Below are positions 18,519 through 27,207 of a stretch of DNA of 64,000 nt, one piece after another; position 1 is the first letter of the stretch; every line of letters starts with the position of its first letter. Location: NCBI RefSeq assembly GCF_031200575.1, contig NZ_CP133597.1:620001-684000 (forward strand), read 5' to 3'. Source of the stretch: Ferroplasma sp. Its GTDB lineage: Archaea; Thermoplasmatota; Thermoplasmata; Thermoplasmatales; Thermoplasmataceae. A program made the position numbers and the translations under genes. The notes under the pieces are model-generated. The model saw only the letters and a list, made by a program, of their open reading frames with translations. It was not told the DNA's origin and did not search any database.

Positions 18519-19436
18519 ATGGAAACAGATGAAATAAAAAAATGTCCAGAATGTAACTCCACTCATCTGGTTAAGGATTATGACAGAGGAGAATTAACAT
18601 GTTTTGACTGTGGCATAGTTATTGAAGATTCCCTAATAGACCAGGGCCCCGAATGGCGTTCTTTTGATTCTGAGCAGGATGAAAAAAGGGCCAGGACTGG
18701 ATCACCCATGAGTTTTTTGAGCCATGATAAGGGGCTGGTAACAGAAATATCCTGGTCGAATAAAGATTATTATGGAAAACGCATACCCCATAAAAACAGG
18801 TCTCAGATTTATAGGGTCAGAAAATGGCACCAGAGAATCCGGGTAAGCAATGCGGTCGAGAGAAACCTGGCACTGGCATTGCAGGTTTTGAATGAAGATG
18901 GTGCAAAGCTGGGAATTCCGAAGGACATAAAGGAAAATGCTGCCCTTATTTACAGAAAGGCGGTAGAAAAGAATCTTATAAGGGGAAGAAGCATAGAAAG
19001 CATTGTATGCGCGGCAATTTACGCATCATGTAGAATGATTAATATTCCCAGAACCCTGGATGAAATTGCCCGTGTTTCTGACGTCAATAAAAAAAAGATA
19101 GGAAAGGCATACAGGCATCTGGCAAAAGAACTGGCCCTTAATATAAAACCCACAACCCCCTATTCATATATATCGCAGTTCTGCAATAAACTGGAACTGG
19201 ATAAACAGGTAATAATGGACAGCGAACATATTATAAGGCTTGCAGGAGAAAATGGTATATCTACAGGGAAGGGCCCCACTGGAATTGCTGCAGCAGCAAT
19301 ATATATAGCAGCTATGAAAAATGGGAAGGCAAGAACACAGAAGGATGTTGCCAGGGTATCAGGGGTAACAGAGGTAACTATAAGGAACCGTTATAAGGAA
19401 ATAAGCAAGACACTGGGAATAGAAGAACCAGAATGA
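18519..19436 (+). CDS. Transcription initiation factor B (TFB), copy 2
   Basis: Second full-length TFB paralogue, 305 residues from the ATG at 18519 (GGGTGTG precedes it; an in-frame TTG 12 bases upstream is less likely). Zinc ribbon CPECNSTH...CFDCG, linker DQGPEWRSFDSEQ, core repeats and the carboxy-terminal helix [14 protein letters not shown] are all intact, so it should be functional. Overall it is clearly similar to copy 1, with differences concentrated in the first cyclin repeat (LNEDGAKLGIPKDIKENA) and inter-repeat linker. Two TFBs allow promoter-selective initiation. It diverges from gar1-tfb with about 215 bases between start codons, carrying back-to-back TATA-like elements. Confidence 0.93.
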   Translation: METDEIKKCPECNSTHLVKDYDRGELTCFDCGIVIEDSLIDQGPEWRSFDSEQDEKRARTGSPMSFLSHDKGLVTEISWSNKDYYGKRIPHKNRSQIYRVRKWHQRIRVSNAVERNLALALQVLNEDGAKLGIPKDIKENAALIYRKAVEKNLIRGRSIESIVCAAIYASCRMINIPRTLDEIARVSDVNKKKIGKAYRHLAKELALNIKPTTPYSYISQFCNKLELDKQVIMDSEHIIRLAGENGISTGKGPTGIAAAAIYIAAMKNGKARTQKDVARVSGVTEVTIRNRYKEISKTLGIEEPE

Positions 19437-19451
19437 CTACCTACCCTGTTG

Positions 19452-20192
19452 TTAAATTCCTGATTTTCTTATTGCAAATGTTATAAATGCAGTGTGGTCA
19501 ATTATATTATTATCCGGCCTTGTTGCATTTTCCCTGACTATGATATTCCTCTTTATGAGTTCTACCGTTTCCAGTACCTGAAATCTGTAATTTTTCATTG
19601 CAACTACATTTTTCTCCGCCTGGTTGAAGTTGGGAGAATATGTTACAAGAAAAGATCCTGGCTTCATATACTTCCTCACATTTTCTACGGCATTCCACGG
19701 ATCTGGAATGTCCAGTATGGCCACATCAAATTTTCCATCCAGGGCAGCTGTTCTGATATCTCCTGCATGCGTTTCCCAGTTTTCAACAGGAATAAAGCCT
19801 GCCACTTTCTCCCTGGCCAGCGCTATGTTACTTTCACTGATATCCATGCTTGTGAGACTTCCTTCTATTCCCACTGCCTTAAGAATTCCATAACTGAGTG
19901 ATCCGGTTCCTACCCCTGCCTCCAGGACCCTCTTCCCCGGAGATATCCCGGCAGCATAAATGATGTAAGACGCATCAAATGGAAGTATAACCTGGGTGTT
20001 TCGGCCAGATATCTCACTGAAAAATGCAGGGTCTGGATTTACTGCTATAAACTCCCTGTTTTTTATTTTAACAGTATCTCCGGGCTCTATACAGGCATTT
20101 CTGGGCAGATGTATCTTATCATTCCCAAAATATGCTATTAGATTTTTATCGTCCAGTATCCCTGTTAATGTATCTGACTTCAAAATAAGCAT
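19452..20192 (-). CDS. trmI: tRNA (adenine-57/58-N1)-methyltransferase TrmI
   Basis: SAM-dependent class I methyltransferase that makes m1A at positions 57/58 of tRNA T loops, a thermostability modification in archaea. It has 246 residues. An amino-terminal beta domain (1-70) precedes the Rossmann domain with VLEAGVGTGSLSYGI (SAM-binding loop, near residue 88), MDISESN and AILDIPDPW, the D-x-P-x-x-W of TrmI/Gcd14. VTYSPNFNQAEK is the conserved oligomer/tRNA-contact segment. It lies 14 bases after guaAA in the same direction and converges with the second tfb gene. Confidence 0.92.
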   Translation of the reverse strand: MLILKSDTLTGILDDKNLIAYFGNDKIHLPRNACIEPGDTVKIKNREFIAVNPDPAFFSEISGRNTQVILPFDASYIIYAAGISPGKRVLEAGVGTGSLSYGILKAVGIEGSLTSMDISESNIALAREKVAGFIPVENWETHAGDIRTAALDGKFDVAILDIPDPWNAVENVRKYMKPGSFLVTYSPNFNQAEKNVVAMKNYRFQVLETVELIKRNIIVRENATRPDNNIIDHTAFITFAIRKSGI

Positions 20193-20206
20193 AGACTTCC
20201 ACCTTA

Positions 20207-20773
20207 TTATTTTTTACAGACACTTATGAAGTTTCTGAAAATTTCTGTTCCGTATTCTGTATTGTTTACCTCTGGATGAAATTGCACTGCAAATATATCC
20301 TTGCTTTTATGATAGAATGCCTGGACCCTGCATGTATCTGAAGATGCACACAGTATATATTCTTCTGGCAGGACCTTTATCTCATCATTATGGCTTTCCC
20401 AGACGTTAATATGCTCAGGTATTTTCTCGAAAATTGACTCACTCCTGGTAAACGTCACTTTCTTTTTTCCATACTCAGGATGCACGGCCTTTTCCACCCT
20501 GCCCCCAGAATCTAGTGCTATAAACTGTGCACCTGCACATATGCCTAAAATAGGGTAATTATGTGATTCTATGTACTCTTTAATATAACCAAGTTTTCCA
20601 ATCTCCGATTCTATGCTGGCAGGTCCACCGGAAAGCACCAGGCCATCCAGGTTATCGAGCTCATGATTATCAACGGTATTCGGGTATATCTCTGAATCCA
20701 CATCCAGAGACCTGATTACACGCCATTCTCTGTGTGTCCACTGGCCGCCATTATCAATAACGCCTATTTTCAT
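20207..20773 (-). CDS. guaAA: GMP synthase, glutamine amidotransferase subunit
   Basis: Class I glutaminase subunit of the two-subunit archaeal GMP synthase; it supplies ammonia to the ATP-pyrophosphatase subunit that converts XMP to GMP. It has 188 residues. The start IGVIDNGGQWTHREWRVIRSL is typical of archaeal GuaA-A. Cys79 in LGICAGAQFIA is the nucleophile, and His and Glu of VQFHPEVNNTEYG near residue 165 complete the triad. The synthetase subunit is not in the window. TTTAAATA centred about 26 bases before the ATG suggests a leaderless promoter, with an inverted repeat just upstream. Confidence 0.93.
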   Translation of the reverse strand: MKIGVIDNGGQWTHREWRVIRSLDVDSEIYPNTVDNHELDNLDGLVLSGGPASIESEIGKLGYIKEYIESHNYPILGICAGAQFIALDSGGRVEKAVHPEYGKKKVTFTRSESIFEKIPEHINVWESHNDEIKVLPEEYILCASSDTCRVQAFYHKSKDIFAVQFHPEVNNTEYGTEIFRNFISVCKK

Positions 20774-20811
20774 TTCTTGATAATAACTTACCTGTATTTA
20801 AATTGAAAGAA

Positions 20812-20829
20812 ATATTAGGATTCTAATAT
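20812..20829. promoter_or_regulatory. Inverted repeat upstream of guaAA
   Basis: ATATTAG (20812-20818), GATT, CTAATAT (20823-20829): perfect 7-bp arms. It starts 39 bases upstream of the guaAA ATG, just beyond the TATA-like element at about 20796-20803, so it could be an activator or repressor site. Confidence 0.45.
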
Positions 20830-20956
20830 GGAACCATTCGAAGGTTATAGTATTCCAGCAATACATACCTACCTATCAGGTTTAAAAATGTTGTTTTAGC
20901 GCATATTGAACGATAGTGTTAAATATTGTCATTGATTTATTATATCGTGGTGCAGT

Positions 20957-21562
20957 ATGAATGGTGAACGTTATTTTTACTATCTGAAACTGATAAATAA
21001 CCCTCCAGAGGAATCGGTTGTTGAATATTACGTAGATCTATCCATCCAGCTGGAAAATGATTACGATCTCTCATCCACGCAGGTCAATGAGCTGGAATCA
21101 TTAATAAGCAATTATATCAAAATAAAGGCAAATCCACACATTAAGGTAATAAATGCTGTTACTGGCATAGAGGAAGACCCGCCCAAGACTGTTATAGATG
21201 ATTTTGGCGGAAATGCTGTATTTACGGGAAGGGAAACAAGATACGGAATCACATGGAATATCTATGAACCCCGTGCGAGCAATAATTTATTTTTCAAAAA
21301 GTGGTACTACAATGAAAAGATAGCATCCATACTGGATAAAGTTCTGGGAAAGGCCGTACCGCATAATATCCCAAACTACTTTGACATACCTCCGTGGATA
21401 TTTGGAAACTTCTCATACAAGGGCATGAGATATGTACCCCTAAAAACAATAATAGACAATGCAGTTGAGATGGAAATAATACCGAATAAGTACTATCTTG
21501 TCCAGAAAGGAATAAGCAGGGAATTCATAGACAATTTAGATGATAACAATATGTGGTTATAG
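20957..21562 (+). CDS. Hypothetical protein, unrecognised family
   Basis: I do not recognise this 201-residue protein. It is predicted soluble: no membrane segment or signal sequence. Residues 1-75 look helical (acidic, PEESVVEYYVDLSIQLENDY then DLSSTQVNELESLISNYIKI). A middle part (90-140) has strands and aromatic residues (TRYGITWNIYEPRASNNLFFKKWYY), and a Pro/Phe-rich segment follows (NYFDIPPWIFGNFSYKG). GTGGTG lies just before the ATG and a TATTATAT element upstream. Codon use matches neighbours. It is a single gene, divergent from guaAA, followed by the DtxR-type regulator 147 bases later. Confidence 0.65.
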   Translation: MNGERYFYYLKLINNPPEESVVEYYVDLSIQLENDYDLSSTQVNELESLISNYIKIKANPHIKVINAVTGIEEDPPKTVIDDFGGNAVFTGRETRYGITWNIYEPRASNNLFFKKWYYNEKIASILDKVLGKAVPHNIPNYFDIPPWIFGNFSYKGMRYVPLKTIIDNAVEMEIIPNKYYLVQKGISREFIDNLDDNNMWL

Positions 21563-21690
21563 AAACACAGGGCCACTTTCTTAATTATCTATAGGAACCC
21601 TATTATTTATCAGGGAAGCGTGAAGCCCGCCTTCCTGGCCGGAGAATGACATCACTAGATGGTCAATGGCATCAATTAAGTTTAAATATT

Positions 21691-21705
21691 TTAGTATTAT
21701 ACTAA
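21691..21705. promoter_or_regulatory. 15-bp palindrome over the DtxR-like gene's transcription start
   Basis: TTAGTAT-T-ATACTAA is a perfect inverted repeat. It lies directly between the TATA-like TTTAAATATT (21681-21690) and the ATG (21710), where polymerase would start a leaderless transcript. A repressor bound here would block initiation, so autoregulation by the adjacent DtxR-family protein is likely. Confidence 0.65.
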
Positions 21706-21709
21706 TATC

Positions 21710-22108
21710 ATGGAATATAATATTACCAGGAAAGAGCGGGACTGCATTGTGGCACTGCATGAAAATTCTGGTTTTCCTATAAGGCTATTCAATATAGCAG
21801 ATATATTAAAAATCAAAGCTCCCACAGCATTTGAGCTTGTAAAGAGGCTCGAGTCCAAAAATATAATAAGCAAAACCAACGGTGTGATTTCCCTGACACC
21901 CTACGGCAATTCTATTTACAGTGAAATTATTATGGCACACAGGACCCTTGAACTCATACTGACCAGAAGTGGGGTAAATTCAGATAAGGCATGTGAGCAA
22001 ATAGAAAAAATTGACTATTTAATGGATGACTCATCAGTGCAGAAATTATTTAAAAGCCTGGGACAGCCACAGACATGCCCTCACGGGAAACCAGTTAAAT
22101 TAAGTTAA
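21710..22108 (+). CDS. DtxR/MntR-family metal-dependent regulator
   Basis: A 132-residue transcription regulator with an amino-terminal winged helix (residues 1-65; IADILKIKAPTAFELVKRLESKNII) and a DtxR-type helical metal-binding/dimer domain (66-132). The second domain starts IMAHRTLELIL, and the protein ends CPHGKPV, matching the ending of iron/manganese regulators of this family. The usual E-H pair in the dimer helix appears as EKIDY, so one expected histidine ligand is missing and metal choice may differ. No SH3 third domain. The ATG is leaderless, 19 bases after the TATA-like element and behind the palindrome. Its stop overlaps the convergent histidine phosphatase gene by four bases. Confidence 0.85.
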   Translation: MEYNITRKERDCIVALHENSGFPIRLFNIADILKIKAPTAFELVKRLESKNIISKTNGVISLTPYGNSIYSEIIMAHRTLELILTRSGVNSDKACEQIEKIDYLMDDSSVQKLFKSLGQPQTCPHGKPVKLS

Positions 22109-22677
22109 TCACTGAATAAGCTTTTTATTCTTCTGGATAGAAGCAAGGACCCAACTGATAATATTTTTCCAGTTTCAGAATTGATAATAGACATGGACGC
22201 ATGCCTTATGTCTATTCCGAAGCTCTCCTCCTCACAGAGGTCAAGATAGTATGAAATGGCGCATTTTATTGGGAAGGCATGGCTTACTACTATATAATTC
22301 CCTTTAAATGAATTTATAAGGTCCACCATTCTTTTCTGCTGTGATTCAAATGATTCCATGCCAAGTTCATCCCGTGACTTATCCGGTATGTCAACTATCC
22401 TCTTTCCATTGTATTCTCCAAAATCAGATTCTATTGCCCTTTCATCAGTTTTTATTTCTAAATTCAGGTATTGATTTATAATGTTTGCAGTTTCAACTGC
22501 CCTAAGCACGGGGCTGGTTATAATTCCATCAAATTTTAATCCCTTAAGCTGCTCACCTGTAAACCTCGCCTGCTCTATCCCCTCTTCAGTAAGTCTGTAC
22601 CTGTTAAGTTCACTGGAAAGTATACCATTTCTGTTTGTGTAGCTTTCCCCGTGCCTTATAAGTACGACATACTTCAT
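22105..22677 (-). CDS. Histidine phosphatase family protein
   Basis: Phosphoglycerate-mutase-like phosphatase of branch 1 of the histidine phosphatase superfamily, 190 residues. LIRHGESYTNRNG (phosphorylated His9), arginine of TSPVLRAVETAN, glutamate of ESDFGEYNG and second histidine in VVSHAFPIK form the catalytic pocket. Possible substrates include 3-phosphoglycerate-like metabolites, sugar phosphates or cobalamin-5'-phosphate. A true phosphoglycerate mutase role is unlikely because ApgM is encoded at 38314-39522. Substrate cannot be decided. It is divergent from the YyaL-type gene. Confidence 0.85.
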   Translation of the reverse strand: MKYVVLIRHGESYTNRNGILSSELNRYRLTEEGIEQARFTGEQLKGLKFDGIITSPVLRAVETANIINQYLNLEIKTDERAIESDFGEYNGKRIVDIPDKSRDELGMESFESQQKRMVDLINSFKGNYIVVSHAFPIKCAISYYLDLCEEESFGIDIRHASMSIINSETGKILSVGSLLLSRRIKSLFSD

Positions 22678-22767
22678 TGAGATTATATTATTTTGTGGTT
22701 TATAATTTTATTGAATTTGAATCTGGCTATTACAATATATTTGTATATAAAAATGCCATAGCATATT

Positions 22768-24684
22768 ATGAACAAACTTGCAAATGAAAACAGTCCGTAT
22801 TTACTGGAACATTCAAATAACCCTGTAAACTGGTATCCATGGTCAGATGAGGCATTCAATATTGCCAGGGATCAGGATAAACCAGTATTCCTCAGCATAG
22901 GTTATTCCAGCTGCCACTGGTGCCATGTTATGGAGCAGGAAAGCTTTATGGATAAAAGTGTGGCAGAAAAAATGAACGATACCTTTGTGTGCATAAAGGT
23001 TGACAGGGAGGAAAGGCCTGATATAGATAACCTCTATATGACATTCAGCCAGGTCATGACAGGGACCGGAGGCTGGCCTCTGAATCTTGTTCTGACTCCT
23101 GATAGAAAGCCAGTTTTTGCATTTACATACATACCTAAGATTTCCAGAAATAATATGATAGGTATGATGGACCTGTGCGATAATATATCCTACCTGTGGA
23201 AGAATAAACGGGATGAACTTGTTAAGAATGGGGATGAAGCCATATCCAGGCTGAAAAACATAGAAAACAGTAACAGTGGGACACAAAAAATTGATTATAG
23301 CAAATACATAGATTCTGCCTATGAATCCCTTAAGAGGAATTATGATAGGGAATACGGCGGATTCGGCAGTGCCCCAAAATTTCCATCATTCCAGCATCTC
23401 ATCTTCCTCATGAATTACCATAAGAAGACAGGTGACGGAACCGCCATGGAAATGGTGGAAACCACCCTGAAAAATATGTATTTAGGTGGTATGTATGACC
23501 ATATAGGCGGTGGATTCCACAGATACTCAACTGATCCGTTTTTCAGGATACCCCATTTTGAGAAGATGACCTATGATCAGGCCATGGCTATCATGGCGTA
23601 TTCCTATGCTTACGATATAACACATAACGACTTCTACAGGGATGCAGTTTATGAAATATACAAATTTCTGAAAGACAATATGTTCTCTAGGGGATTTTAT
23701 ACCGCGGTGGATGCTGATTCAGAAAACCAGGAAGGGAAATTTTATACATGGACTTATTCTGAATTAAAGTATAACACCAGTAAGGACTTTCTTTACGATT
23801 TCAACATACTTCCGGAGGGAAATTTTTATGATAACAATTCAAGGCAGTCAGGCAGGAACATTCTATTCATGAACCGTGATGTAAAGGGCAATCCGGCCAG
23901 ATTATACAGGAGCGAACTTGATAAACTGAAGCAAATACGGAATTTGAGGAAAAAACCCCTAGTTGATGATAAAATTCTTGCAGATATCAATGGACTCGTG
24001 ATAAAGGCACTATCGCTGGCATCCATGGTTTTCCAGGATAAGGATATGCTTGCCACCGCAGAGGATTCAGCGGATTTTATAATGAATGACATGTACTGTA
24101 ATGGAAAACTAATGCACTCCTTCAGGAACGGGTCAGCAGCAGTTGAGGGCATGTTTGATGACTATTCCTATATGGTATCAGGCCTGCTTTCACTTTACGA
24201 AGCATCACAGAATGATATATACCTGAATTATGCCAGGGAGCTTCACGAAAAACTGATCAGGAGCTTTTATGACAGTGCAAATGGTGGTTTTTACTCTGCA
24301 GGCAGTGACCTACTTGTAAGACTGAAGGAAACATACGATAACGCCATACCCTCAGGATTTTCATTTGAAATCGGAAACCTTGCAGTACTGAACTATCTGG
24401 ACGGTAATTTAGAGGAGGTGCTGGATAAGTCCATAGGATCAATAGCCCCTGATATGGAAAGACAGCCCATGTTCTTTTCCTATACCATCTCAAATCTCTT
24501 CAATATGATTGAATTTTATAAGGTTGAAACTGGATCAGGTGAGGTTCTGGAGTACCTGGGAAGCCACTATCCATATAATTATTATTTCATCGGGTCAAAT
24601 AGCAATGAAATATCTGTATGCGACACAAATAAATGCTTTATAGTAAAGAGCCTCTCTGATCTAAAGGGTTTAATCAAATGTTAA
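22768..24684 (+). CDS. Thioredoxin-fold / six-hairpin protein of the YyaL (DUF255) family
   Basis: A 638-residue member of the YyaL/SPATA20 family, found in all domains, with an uncertain role. Residues 1-160 form a thioredoxin-like domain that starts with the family signature ([20 protein letters not shown]) and has a redox-type C49-H-W-C52 motif. The remainder is an (alpha/alpha)6 barrel-like region resembling glycosidases or N-acylglucosamine epimerases ([30 protein letters not shown] repeats). No signal peptide is seen, so it is cytosolic. Length is near the family norm of about 650-700. The nmd3 gene follows 13 bases later, in the same direction. Confidence 0.9.
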   Translation: MNKLANENSPYLLEHSNNPVNWYPWSDEAFNIARDQDKPVFLSIGYSSCHWCHVMEQESFMDKSVAEKMNDTFVCIKVDREERPDIDNLYMTFSQVMTGTGGWPLNLVLTPDRKPVFAFTYIPKISRNNMIGMMDLCDNISYLWKNKRDELVKNGDEAISRLKNIENSNSGTQKIDYSKYIDSAYESLKRNYDREYGGFGSAPKFPSFQHLIFLMNYHKKTGDGTAMEMVETTLKNMYLGGMYDHIGGGFHRYSTDPFFRIPHFEKMTYDQAMAIMAYSYAYDITHNDFYRDAVYEIYKFLKDNMFSRGFYTAVDADSENQEGKFYTWTYSELKYNTSKDFLYDFNILPEGNFYDNNSRQSGRNILFMNRDVKGNPARLYRSELDKLKQIRNLRKKPLVDDKILADINGLVIKALSLASMVFQDKDMLATAEDSADFIMNDMYCNGKLMHSFRNGSAAVEGMFDDYSYMVSGLLSLYEASQNDIYLNYARELHEKLIRSFYDSANGGFYSAGSDLLVRLKETYDNAIPSGFSFEIGNLAVLNYLDGNLEEVLDKSIGSIAPDMERQPMFFSYTISNLFNMIEFYKVETGSGEVLEYLGSHYPYNYYFIGSNSNEISVCDTNKCFIVKSLSDLKGLIKC

Positions 24685-24697
24685 ATAGCCTTTTGCA

Positions 24698-25702
24698 ATG
24701 CTTAGAGTTATGAAATGTATTATTTGCGGCAAAAATGAGGCGTATAAATCAGGCATCTGCCGAAGCTGCCTTTCAGATAAAATCCAGCTCAAAGCCGAAA
24801 ATATGGACATGACCGTATGCCCGAAATGCGGTGCGGTCAGGGTGAATAAATCATGGCATTACGATGATGCAGACCGTTATGTGATAAGGGCTGCAGAATC
24901 TCATATCAAATTTGATAAAAACGATAAGATTGCCAGGGTTGAAAGTTATAATATAGATGAAAATGGGGTTTCACTGGATCTTATAATTAATGATAAAAAT
25001 CTCGGCGAGGTAGAAAAGGAAGTATATGTGCCTTTAAAAATTTCAAAGGAAAGCTGCCCTGTATGTAATAAGGTAACGGGATCATATTACGAATCAGTAA
25101 TACAGCTGAGGACATATACAACGGAATACGGGAAAATTCTGGAGGATGCCAGAGATGCAATAGTGAAATTCATGAAGGGACTCAATAAAAATGACCCAAA
25201 TTCTTTTATATCAAGGATCGACACACTGAAAGAAGGGCTGGATATCTATCTTGGGAAAAAGGAGGATGCCATTAAAATAGACAAATTGATGGAGCTTGAT
25301 TACTTCTGCAACATGAAAATTACCAAATCCCTTGCCGGGAGAAAGGATAGCAAGGATCTTTTCAGGTACACGCATTTAATAAGAATACTTGACCTTGTGC
25401 CGGGGTCAGTTATTTACGGGGGGGCATATCTCATGGTTAAAACTATCAGGTCCAATACTATGGATGTTATAGATACCGGAAATGGCAACACACTAACTAT
25501 AAGTTCCAAGGAGTTTTTTAGGGGGTCTTACCGTGTAATTTCTAAGGAACCAGACAGGGAAAAATTCATTGTACTGTCCAGCCATGATGGGGAATCACAG
25601 CTAATGAATTCCAGAACCTTTGATATTATGACCTTTAGAAAAGAATTCAGCGGGAAGGAAATTGATCTCTACAGGTATGAGGATAAATTTTACCCTCTGT
25701 GA
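24698..25702 (+). CDS. NMD3-like ribosome biogenesis protein
   Basis: Archaeal homologue of NMD3, the 60S export adaptor of eukaryotes; in archaea it probably assists large-subunit assembly. It has 334 residues. The amino-terminal zinc-binding region has repeated C-x-x-C pairs (CIICGK, CRSC, CPKCGAVRVNKSW, CPVCNK), followed by eIF5A-like and Nmd3-specific domains. It lacks the eukaryotic carboxy-terminal export signals, as expected. The start may be the ATG at 24698 or the in-frame ATG four codons later, directly before KCIICG. The stop overlaps the arginine deiminase start by four bases. Confidence 0.85.
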   Translation: MLRVMKCIICGKNEAYKSGICRSCLSDKIQLKAENMDMTVCPKCGAVRVNKSWHYDDADRYVIRAAESHIKFDKNDKIARVESYNIDENGVSLDLIINDKNLGEVEKEVYVPLKISKESCPVCNKVTGSYYESVIQLRTYTTEYGKILEDARDAIVKFMKGLNKNDPNSFISRIDTLKEGLDIYLGKKEDAIKIDKLMELDYFCNMKITKSLAGRKDSKDLFRYTHLIRILDLVPGSVIYGGAYLMVKTIRSNTMDVIDTGNGNTLTISSKEFFRGSYRVISKEPDREKFIVLSSHDGESQLMNSRTFDIMTFRKEFSGKEIDLYRYEDKFYPL

Positions 25703-26982
25703 AAAGCATTTTAAATCCATTGCAATACTCAGGCATGGAAATAAAGTCTGAGTGGGGTAGATTGAACAGGGTTATTATGCACAGGCCGGGAACGGAAATC
25801 ACATATGCCATGCTGGCCCCAAAGCCATTTCTGTTTGAAAGGCCGTTCAATTACTCCATTGCCAAACGAGAGCATGAAAATCTTCAGCAGGTGCTGGAGG
25901 AAAACGGTGTGCATGTGGACATACTGGAGGATTTAATTGTTAATGAGGCAGAAAGGAATTCCTCGTTCAGGAGGAAACTGGAGGAAAAGATTCTTTCACT
26001 TGTGAATTTTTACGGAACCAGCGAATCCATGGAAAATGCCAGGAAGGATATGGAAAAAAACATAGGGTACGTTGATTCACTGTCCCTATTTCAGGCCCTG
26101 ATAATGGAGCCATCCATTGATTTAAAAGAGTATGTTTCAGGAATTCAGTATCCAAGGGTATATTCAAATTTGCCGCTTGCCAACCTTTACTTTATGAGAG
26201 ATCAACAGGCAGTATCCTCCGGTGTTCTCATAGGTAATATGAAAATGCAGCAGAGGAGAAAGGAAACTGATATAACCTCATTTGTATTCCGGGAAATCCT
26301 GGGTGCAAAGATCAAAAGCATAAAGAATGGCTTCTTTGAGGGTGGTGATTTTATCCCTGCAGGAGATTTCTGCCTCATAGGAAAGGGGAATAGAACGGAC
26401 GAGGCAGGAGCAGAAGAGGCAATGAATTCGGGAATCTTTAACTTTGACAGGATAGTAATTATTTCAAACCCGATATATAATTTTATGGATGGCCATGACA
26501 TCATGGTAAATATGCATCTGGATACATATTTCAATATACCTGCTGCAGGAACTGTGATTACATCTGTTGAGCTGGCGAAATCTGCCGAGGCAACAGTATA
26601 CGTTCGTAATTCTGGGAATACATACTCAGAGGACTCTAAAACAACCCTGTATCAATTCATGAAAGATGAGGGATATAATTTCATAGATCTGGGCATAAGC
26701 GAGCAGCTTTCATATTCATCCAATTTCCTTACTGTTTCGGATGGAAAGATAATTGCCATAGATTCCTCAAGAGTCATAGACAAGCTTCTTGCTGAGAATG
26801 TCTTTGATAGTTCAACCAGGGATAGAATAATTAAGGACATACAGATGAGAAAAGGTAAAATGTTTCCGGATAGTAAGGAGATCCGTGAAAGTGGTGTGGA
26901 TGTAATAAAAATAGATCTCAGTGAAATAACTGGGGGATATGGCGGTGCCCACTGTATGACATCTGCAGTTGATAGGGCATAA
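25699..26982 (+). CDS. arcA: Arginine deiminase
   Basis: Converts arginine to citrulline and ammonia; the ammonia can raise cytosolic pH and the citrulline can feed ATP formation. It has 427 residues from a GTG overlapping the nmd3 stop; the ATG at 25735 (MEIKSEWGRLNRVIMHRPG) is an equally plausible start, nearer the usual length. Family landmarks: LYFMRDQQAV (FTRD-like), FFEGGDFIPAG, DGHDIMVNMHLDTYFNIP and the catalytic cysteine in GGYGGAHCMTSAVDR near the end. Ornithine transcarbamoylase and carbamate kinase genes are not adjacent, so the rest of the pathway must be elsewhere if present. Confidence 0.92.
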   Translation: MKSILNPLQYSGMEIKSEWGRLNRVIMHRPGTEITYAMLAPKPFLFERPFNYSIAKREHENLQQVLEENGVHVDILEDLIVNEAERNSSFRRKLEEKILSLVNFYGTSESMENARKDMEKNIGYVDSLSLFQALIMEPSIDLKEYVSGIQYPRVYSNLPLANLYFMRDQQAVSSGVLIGNMKMQQRRKETDITSFVFREILGAKIKSIKNGFFEGGDFIPAGDFCLIGKGNRTDEAGAEEAMNSGIFNFDRIVIISNPIYNFMDGHDIMVNMHLDTYFNIPAAGTVITSVELAKSAEATVYVRNSGNTYSEDSKTTLYQFMKDEGYNFIDLGISEQLSYSSNFLTVSDGKIIAIDSSRVIDKLLAENVFDSSTRDRIIKDIQMRKGKMFPDSKEIRESGVDVIKIDLSEITGGYGGAHCMTSAVDRA

Positions 26983-26988
26983 CATAAA

Positions 26989-27015
26989 GAGATAAAGGAA
27001 CTGATCTCCTATCTC
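26989..27015 (+). terminator. Possible terminator hairpin after arginine deiminase
   Basis: GAGAT and AGGA pair with TCCT and ATCTC around a seven-base loop, with a two-base bulge, starting seven bases after the stop codon. An AT-rich tail follows. Stem stability is modest. Confidence 0.4.
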
Positions 27016-27207
27016 TGAAATATTTTCTAAACTACCACATTAACCTGCACACAATTTAAATCTTAGTTGATTTTTATATCAGGCATTCCTTAAGCCATTC
27101 ATGCAATGAAATAACACTTAAAAGGTGCTGGAAACAATAACCTTATAAATTTATAAGCAATAATGTATTTCACTAATAAGTTAAGCTCAATTAATAAGAG
27201 GGATTTA

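Noticed and set aside
19494-19901. Overlapping plus-strand frames of 135 and 89 codons opposite trmI
   Set aside because: They lie entirely antisense to a clear methyltransferase gene and have no domain pattern.
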